Part shown: piece after piece, positions 60,416 through 64,000 of the stretch | Layout: every line of letters starts with the position of its first letter | Numbering within the stretch: the stretch's first letter is position 1 | DNA from: Lewinella sp041392765 | GTDB lineage: Bacteria > Bacteroidota > Bacteroidia > Chitinophagales > Saprospiraceae | Assembly: GCA_041392765.1 (NCBI GenBank) | Contig: JAWKLL010000003.1 | Location: 161,477 to 225,476, forward strand | Reading direction: 5' to 3' | DNA: 64,000 nt | The notes under the pieces: generated by a model | Told to the model about the DNA's origin: nothing | Seen by the model: the letters and a program-made list of their open reading frames with translations, nothing else | Databases searched by the model: none | Program-made: the position numbers and the translations under genes

Positions 60416-61000
60416 ATGATAGCAGTAATAGACTACAACGCCGGCAATGTTCGCTCGGTACTATATGCGCTGGAGCGCTTGGGCTACGAAGCGGCACTCA
60501 CAAACGATGCCACGGTCATACAGCAAGCAGAGAAAGTGATTTTTCCGGGTGTTGGGGAAGCGCGCTCTACCATGCTACACTTGCAAGCCACTGGCTTAGA
60601 CGAGGTAATCCGCGGGTTGAAGCAGCCTGTATTGGGTATCTGCTTAGGAATGCAGTTGTTATGCCGCCATTCAGAGGAAAACGATGCGCATTGCCTTAAT
60701 ATCATTCCCGCCGAAGTCAAGCGATTCCGCCCTGTAAATGGCGAAAAAGTGCCTCATATTGGCTGGAACACCATAGAACGCACCCAAGGCAGTTGGTTAA
60801 GCGAGTCGATAGATGGGCAGCACGTCTATTTTGTGCACAGCTTTTATGTGGCACCCGGGCCTTACACCGCTGCACTCACGCACTATATCGTGCCGTTTAC
60901 TTCGGTATTGCGGCAAGACAATTTTTTCGCCACCCAATTCCACCCGGAAAAATCCGGCAGCATAGGCGAGCAGGTGTTGAAGGATTTTTTGTTGCTTTGA
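60416..61000 (+). CDS. hisH: Imidazole glycerol phosphate synthase glutaminase subunit
   Basis: A 194-residue class I glutamine amidotransferase; ATG at 60416 (MIAVIDYNAGNVRSVLYALE). Active-site Cys in PVLGICLGMQLLCRHSE, oxyanion region FPGVGEARSTM, and His/Glu in TQFHPEKSGSIGEQVLKDFL. It needs HisF as a partner, which is not in this window. The his gene run ends here. Confidence 0.95.
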   Translation: MIAVIDYNAGNVRSVLYALERLGYEAALTNDATVIQQAEKVIFPGVGEARSTMLHLQATGLDEVIRGLKQPVLGICLGMQLLCRHSEENDAHCLNIIPAEVKRFRPVNGEKVPHIGWNTIERTQGSWLSESIDGQHVYFVHSFYVAPGPYTAALTHYIVPFTSVLRQDNFFATQFHPEKSGSIGEQVLKDFLLL

Positions 61001-61008
61001 TGGGGGGA

Positions 61009-61647
61009 TTATTCTGGTAAGATGGCTAAGAGAAAGGCGGCAATGAAGTTGTTTTTGCCACCAAGGTTTATGCTTTTACTATAATAAGTTCGCGCCATTT
61101 CCTTATCTTCTATAAATTCATACAACATTCCTAAGAGGTTATACGCCAAGGTCTGATTGTCGGGGTCAGAAATAGTTGGCAAAACCTCTTCCATTGCCAT
61201 AATAGCAGTCATTACCTGTTCTGAATTGGCGGTATATCCTAGGGTTTCTTGGAAAAATATTACCTTATATGCCTCAAGTTGCTCACGGTAAATACGACAT
61301 TCTCTCGCTATAACAGGGTTACCTTGTCTCAACAACTCAGTGCTTGCTATTTGTATAGCTTGAGTTCGACCTGCTGAGTTTGATAATGAAGATTTGCCTA
61401 TATGGTTTTGTACCCAATCGATTAATAGGTGTTGATTATTCAACATATAACTCGAAGCACAATGGTTGTAGCCTGAGAACAATAACTCCTCAATATTTTC
61501 AGTGCTTTTTGAATATTCCTCGATACAAGAACACAAGCCATCCGCAAAACCTGACAGCACGTCGTTGCTATAATGATCAGATTGTGCGTTTAGAGCCAAG
61601 AAGTTTGAAAAGAATACACTGATTAAAACCCGCTTTATACCAGCCAT
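61009..61647 (-). CDS. Exported protein of unknown function with TPR-like tail
   Basis: About 212 residues; the ATG at 61647 (MAGIKRVLISVFFSNFLALN) provides a signal peptide, whereas the longer ORF start overlaps a terminator and tRNA region. The N-terminal part contains Cys-bearing segments (ADGLCSCIEEYSKS, SGYNHCASSYML) and the C-terminal part one TPR-like pair (LAYNLLGMLYEFIEDKEMAR). No family recognised. It converges on hisH with an 8-base gap. Confidence 0.65.
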   Translation of the reverse strand: MAGIKRVLISVFFSNFLALNAQSDHYSNDVLSGFADGLCSCIEEYSKSTENIEELLFSGYNHCASSYMLNNQHLLIDWVQNHIGKSSLSNSAGRTQAIQIASTELLRQGNPVIARECRIYREQLEAYKVIFFQETLGYTANSEQVMTAIMAMEEVLPTISDPDNQTLAYNLLGMLYEFIEDKEMARTYYSKSINLGGKNNFIAAFLLAILPE

Positions 61648-61674
61648 GTTTAGAAAAGTGCCGTATGAAAAAAC

Positions 61675-61709
61675 AAAAGCCTCTCCACACTTGTGAAGAG
61701 GCTTTTTTT
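61675..61709. terminator. Terminator behind tRNA-Gln
   Basis: Stem aaaagcctct / agaggctttt with a 12-base loop. T tracts on both strands; on the minus strand it lies just behind the tRNA-Gln gene. Confidence 0.85.
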
Positions 61710-61710
61710 G

Positions 61711-61782
61711 TAGACCCACTAGGACTCGAACCTAGAATGACGGAACCAAAATCCGGAGTGTTGCCAATTACACCATGGGTCT
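61711..61782 (-). tRNA. tRNA-Gln (anticodon TTG)
   Basis: On the minus strand: acceptor AGACCCA / TGGGTCT (7 pairs), D arm TGGTGTAATTGGCAACA, anticodon stem CCGGA / TCCGT (outer pair mismatched) with loop TTTTGGT reading TTG, T arm CTAGG TTCGAGT CCTAG. 72 bases; CCA not encoded. Confidence 0.93.
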
Positions 61783-61921
61783 TTAATCCAGCTTTATTGC
61801 TAAAGCGGTGCAAATATAAAGCGTTTTTTACGTCGGTGCAACGGTGATGCAAATTTTTTTTCATTTTCCGTGCATCGACTCGTTTTAAACAACCTTTTTT
61901 TCGGTTTAGTTCCATCAATTT

Positions 61922-63160
61922 CTAACGACGATCCCCTTCATGTTGGTAATACCGCACCGCCATTAGTAAAAAAACGAGGTATAAGGTGTTGCCCAACTGC
62001 GTTTCCAATGTTTGCTCTACCAAAAAAGAAGGTATAAGAACAGCCAATAAGCTACCCAAAAGCGGGGCTTTCCAACCGGAGCGATAAAACCACTGCACGA
62101 CCAGCATGCCTACAAAAATCAATAACCCACCTATACCACCAACGGCGTACACAAGTACCACTTGGCTCTGTGGCGTATAACTAAAACCCGATACATCTGG
62201 ATAATACTGTTGCAAAAACTGCTCCGTTTCCTCTCGTATATCGCCATAGCCCACGCCTGTCCAAAAATGGGTGTTACCCAAATGAATGCCCGCATGGATA
62301 GTGCCTATGCGGTGAGTGTCAGACAAGTTCGGATCGAGGTTCCCGTTTCGGATATGGTAAAGATTGTACAAGGTGTAATCCACTTTTTTCTGTAGCGAAG
62401 GCACTGTATAGTACGCCAATACGCCCCCCGTTAGCAAACCTGCTATGGCCAGCACGCCTATCCACCACCTGCGATATATGACGATATAGCGCACCACAAA
62501 ATAAACCAACATACCATACACCGCCACCAAACCACTGCGCACCGCCAGTATGTGCAGAAAAAGCACCAAGAACACCGCCAATGAAGCATAGACCCACCGC
62601 TCCTGCTTCCACTTCCATTGCCAATCATCTATTGCCAATGAGATACCTATCGCGGCGGCATAGGCCACCATCAGGCTAAACCTTATGTGCATCACAGGTG
62701 TAGGCAATACCCGCCCCTCCGCATACGCCTGATTGGTATCTTGAAAATGCCATACATACCAGCCAGTCAGATAAACGCAAATCGCCGCCACTAACGCCAT
62801 AAAAAACACCAACAATGGGTAATACACCTGTTTGTCGAAACGAGGAATTGACAACAGTGCTGCGGGCATCAACAAAAACGGCAGCTTCATACGCATCCGG
62901 TTCACCCAATAGGCCGTATCTTCCGACCACAAGCCCGTGACAAACAATGCCAGAAAAAAAATCGATAAACTCGCCAATACTGGATGCCGCCACCAAGCGC
63001 GTACATACCTCCCTACTTCGGGGTTGATGATCCAGTTGATAGCCAACCCAATCATCCCCATACTCATCATGGCTTTGGACACCACCATGCCCGCTAGCAA
63101 AAAGAGCAGCGCCAAAATGCCAAAATACTGATGGAAAAGACGACGGGTAAGCTGAGGCAT
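61922..63160 (-). CDS. O-antigen ligase-like membrane protein
   Basis: About 412 residues from the ATG at 63160 (MPQLTRRLFHQYFGILALLF). Around eleven hydrophobic segments and a large periplasmic loop fit the Wzy/WaaL superfamily: LLAGMVVSKAMMSMGMIGLA, GLWSEDTAYWVNRMRMKLPF, then HRIGTIHAGIHLGNTHFWTG and VGYGDIREETEQFLQQYYPD and QSQVVLVYAVGGIGGLLIF. Likely transfers or polymerises surface polysaccharide; there is no sugar gene cluster next to it. Confidence 0.85.
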   Translation of the reverse strand: MPQLTRRLFHQYFGILALLFLLAGMVVSKAMMSMGMIGLAINWIINPEVGRYVRAWWRHPVLASLSIFFLALFVTGLWSEDTAYWVNRMRMKLPFLLMPAALLSIPRFDKQVYYPLLVFFMALVAAICVYLTGWYVWHFQDTNQAYAEGRVLPTPVMHIRFSLMVAYAAAIGISLAIDDWQWKWKQERWVYASLAVFLVLFLHILAVRSGLVAVYGMLVYFVVRYIVIYRRWWIGVLAIAGLLTGGVLAYYTVPSLQKKVDYTLYNLYHIRNGNLDPNLSDTHRIGTIHAGIHLGNTHFWTGVGYGDIREETEQFLQQYYPDVSGFSYTPQSQVVLVYAVGGIGGLLIFVGMLVVQWFYRSGWKAPLLGSLLAVLIPSFLVEQTLETQLGNTLYLVFLLMAVRYYQHEGDRR

Positions 63161-63244
63161 ACAAGCAAGTTGGTTTAAACATACGCCAATGCGCAAATGT
63201 AGGGGTTCAGTAGGAGTAATTCCCATACCTAGTAAAAAAACACG

Positions 63245-63274
63245 TTTGGTTAACAACGTAGGTTTGTACCTTTG
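63245..63274 (+). promoter_or_regulatory. Promoter of the TMTC-like gene
   Basis: TTTG (63245-63248) and TACCTTTG (63267-63274) with 18 bases between them: a full match to the Bacteroidota -33/-7 pattern. Predicted start near 63281, 32 bases before the ATG. Confidence 0.65.
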
Positions 63275-63312
63275 GTACGCCAAAAGAGCCAAGTTTAACA
63301 AACCAACCGGAG

Positions 63313-64000
63313 ATGTCGAAGAAGAAACCGCAAGCTAAGCACGCCCAGGAGCGCACCGTTGCCAATCCTTCCCAAAAGACTACGCCCCCCTCCTTCAAGG
63401 GCTGGGAATGGCTGCGCAATACCCACAAACTATCCCTCTTTTTATTCGCTTTTGGTGCGCTGCTCTATGCCAATACGTTGGGGCACGATTATGCTCAAGA
63501 TGATGCCATCGTCATCACCGATAATATGTTTACCACCCAAGGCATGAAAGGTATTCCGGGGCTTTTCACCTATGATACGTTCTTTGGCTTCTTCAAGGTA
63601 GAAGGCAAAGCCAAGTTGGTGTCAGGTGGGCGCTACCGCCCCCTCACGCCTGCTATGTTTGCCGTAGAGTACGCTCTTTTTGGCGACAAGCCCGGGGTCA
63701 TGCACTTCTTCAACGCACTTTGGTATGGCCTTACCGTGGTCGTACTCTACCAAGTGTTGCTGCTGCTTTTCGGCCAACGCGCCGCTTGGGATGACCGCTT
63801 AAAAAACAGTGCCGCCATCTATTGGATTCCCCTGCTGGCTACCTTGGTGTTTGCTGCTCACCCCCTACACACCGAAGCGGTAGCTAACATCAAGGGGCGC
63901 GACGAAATCATCACCCTGCTCGGTAGTTTGGCTGCATTGGGGTTGTTGCTCAAAGGGCGACTCCCGCACCTCGTAGGGGCAGGTGTATGTTTTTTCCTCG
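63313..64000 (+). CDS. TMTC-like multi-pass membrane protein, 3' end outside window
   Basis: Open to the window end from the ATG at 63313 (MSKKKPQAKHAQERTVANPS), 229 residues visible. A basic N-terminus precedes the first membrane helix (LFLFAFGALLYANTLGHDY), then the family-typical AQDDAIVITDNMFTTQG, GRYRPLTPAMFAVEYALFG, and HPLHTEAVANIKGRDEI, as in TMTC/DUF1736 O-mannosyltransferase-like proteins that end in TPR repeats. The D-D pair near residue 63 is the likely metal/catalytic site. Role: protein or polymer glycosylation at the membrane (inferred). Confidence 0.85.
   Translation, partial: MSKKKPQAKHAQERTVANPSQKTTPPSFKGWEWLRNTHKLSLFLFAFGALLYANTLGHDYAQDDAIVITDNMFTTQGMKGIPGLFTYDTFFGFFKVEGKAKLVSGGRYRPLTPAMFAVEYALFGDKPGVMHFFNALWYGLTVVVLYQVLLLLFGQRAAWDDRLKNSAAIYWIPLLATLVFAAHPLHTEAVANIKGRDEIITLLGSLAALGLLLKGRLPHLVGAGVCFFL

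Noticed and set aside
1..64000. CRISPR array or prophage
   Set aside because: No regularly spaced direct repeats, no integrase and no phage structural genes were seen.

Overview
The window is a piece of a Bacteroidota chromosome, most likely the Saprospiria (Lewinella or Haliscomenobacter-like); that placement is inference. It rests on type IX secretion (T9SS) C-terminal sorting domains on several giant surface proteins, a PorZ-like protein, Bacteroidota-typical families (DUF6029, Omp28, DUF4783, DUF2853, SprB/HYR repeats) and promoters of the TTTG / TAnnTTTG type. No phage, plasmid or CRISPR locus was seen.

Layout. 1-10.2 kb: a T9SS cargo protein cut by the window edge, porZ, an SRAP protein, an unknown 468-aa protein and a large SprB-repeat cargo protein. 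10.4-16 kb: yaaA, HMG-CoA synthase, DUF2853 and a TPR-CHAT protein. 16.1-21.8 kb: quinone-type oxidoreductase plus cytochrome c lipoprotein, prohibitin-like protein, dnaB, a lipoprotein methyltransferase and a NifU-like protein. 21.9-25.7 kb: tRNA-Leu, tig, clpP, clpX. 25.8-34 kb: TlpA-like thioredoxin, DUF6029, Omp28, DUF1801, YraN and a giant HYR/dockerin/cohesin-like cargo protein. 34-42.6 kb: acyl-CoA dehydrogenase under a paired palindromic operator, Fic protein, GH-A hydrolase with sorting domain, nudK-like NUDIX, Omp85-like protein, TPR protein. 42.7-46.5 kb: dapA-dapB, htpG. 46.5-52.4 kb: a rearranged, repeat-rich stretch in which an Rpn-family gene and a GH3/beta-lactamase gene are truncated against each other, plus three short repeat elements. 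52.4-55.5 kb: TPR protein and a sigma / anti-sigma-like / small exported protein trio. 55.8-61 kb: tRNA-Phe, a histidine leader peptide with attenuator, then hisG, a fused hisD-hisC, hisB and hisH. 61-64 kb: small exported protein, tRNA-Gln, O-antigen ligase-like protein and a TMTC-like membrane protein running off the end.

Quality warning. At least 25 reading-frame breaks occur, also in genes a cell cannot lose (dnaB, clpX). Where the intended reading is clear, almost every break is explained by one base missing from a homopolymer. I therefore annotate these genes as single CDSs spanning the break and treat them as functional in the real organism. The exception is the 47.8 kb junction, where real coding sequence is missing.

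The most interesting items are the his attenuator (four consecutive His codons directly before a strong terminator), the HisD-HisC fusion, the paired palindromic operators at 36.1 kb, three kinds of short inverted-repeat elements (one of which appears to supply the C-terminus of the Fic protein), and a SAM-methyltransferase domain carrying a lipoprotein signal.
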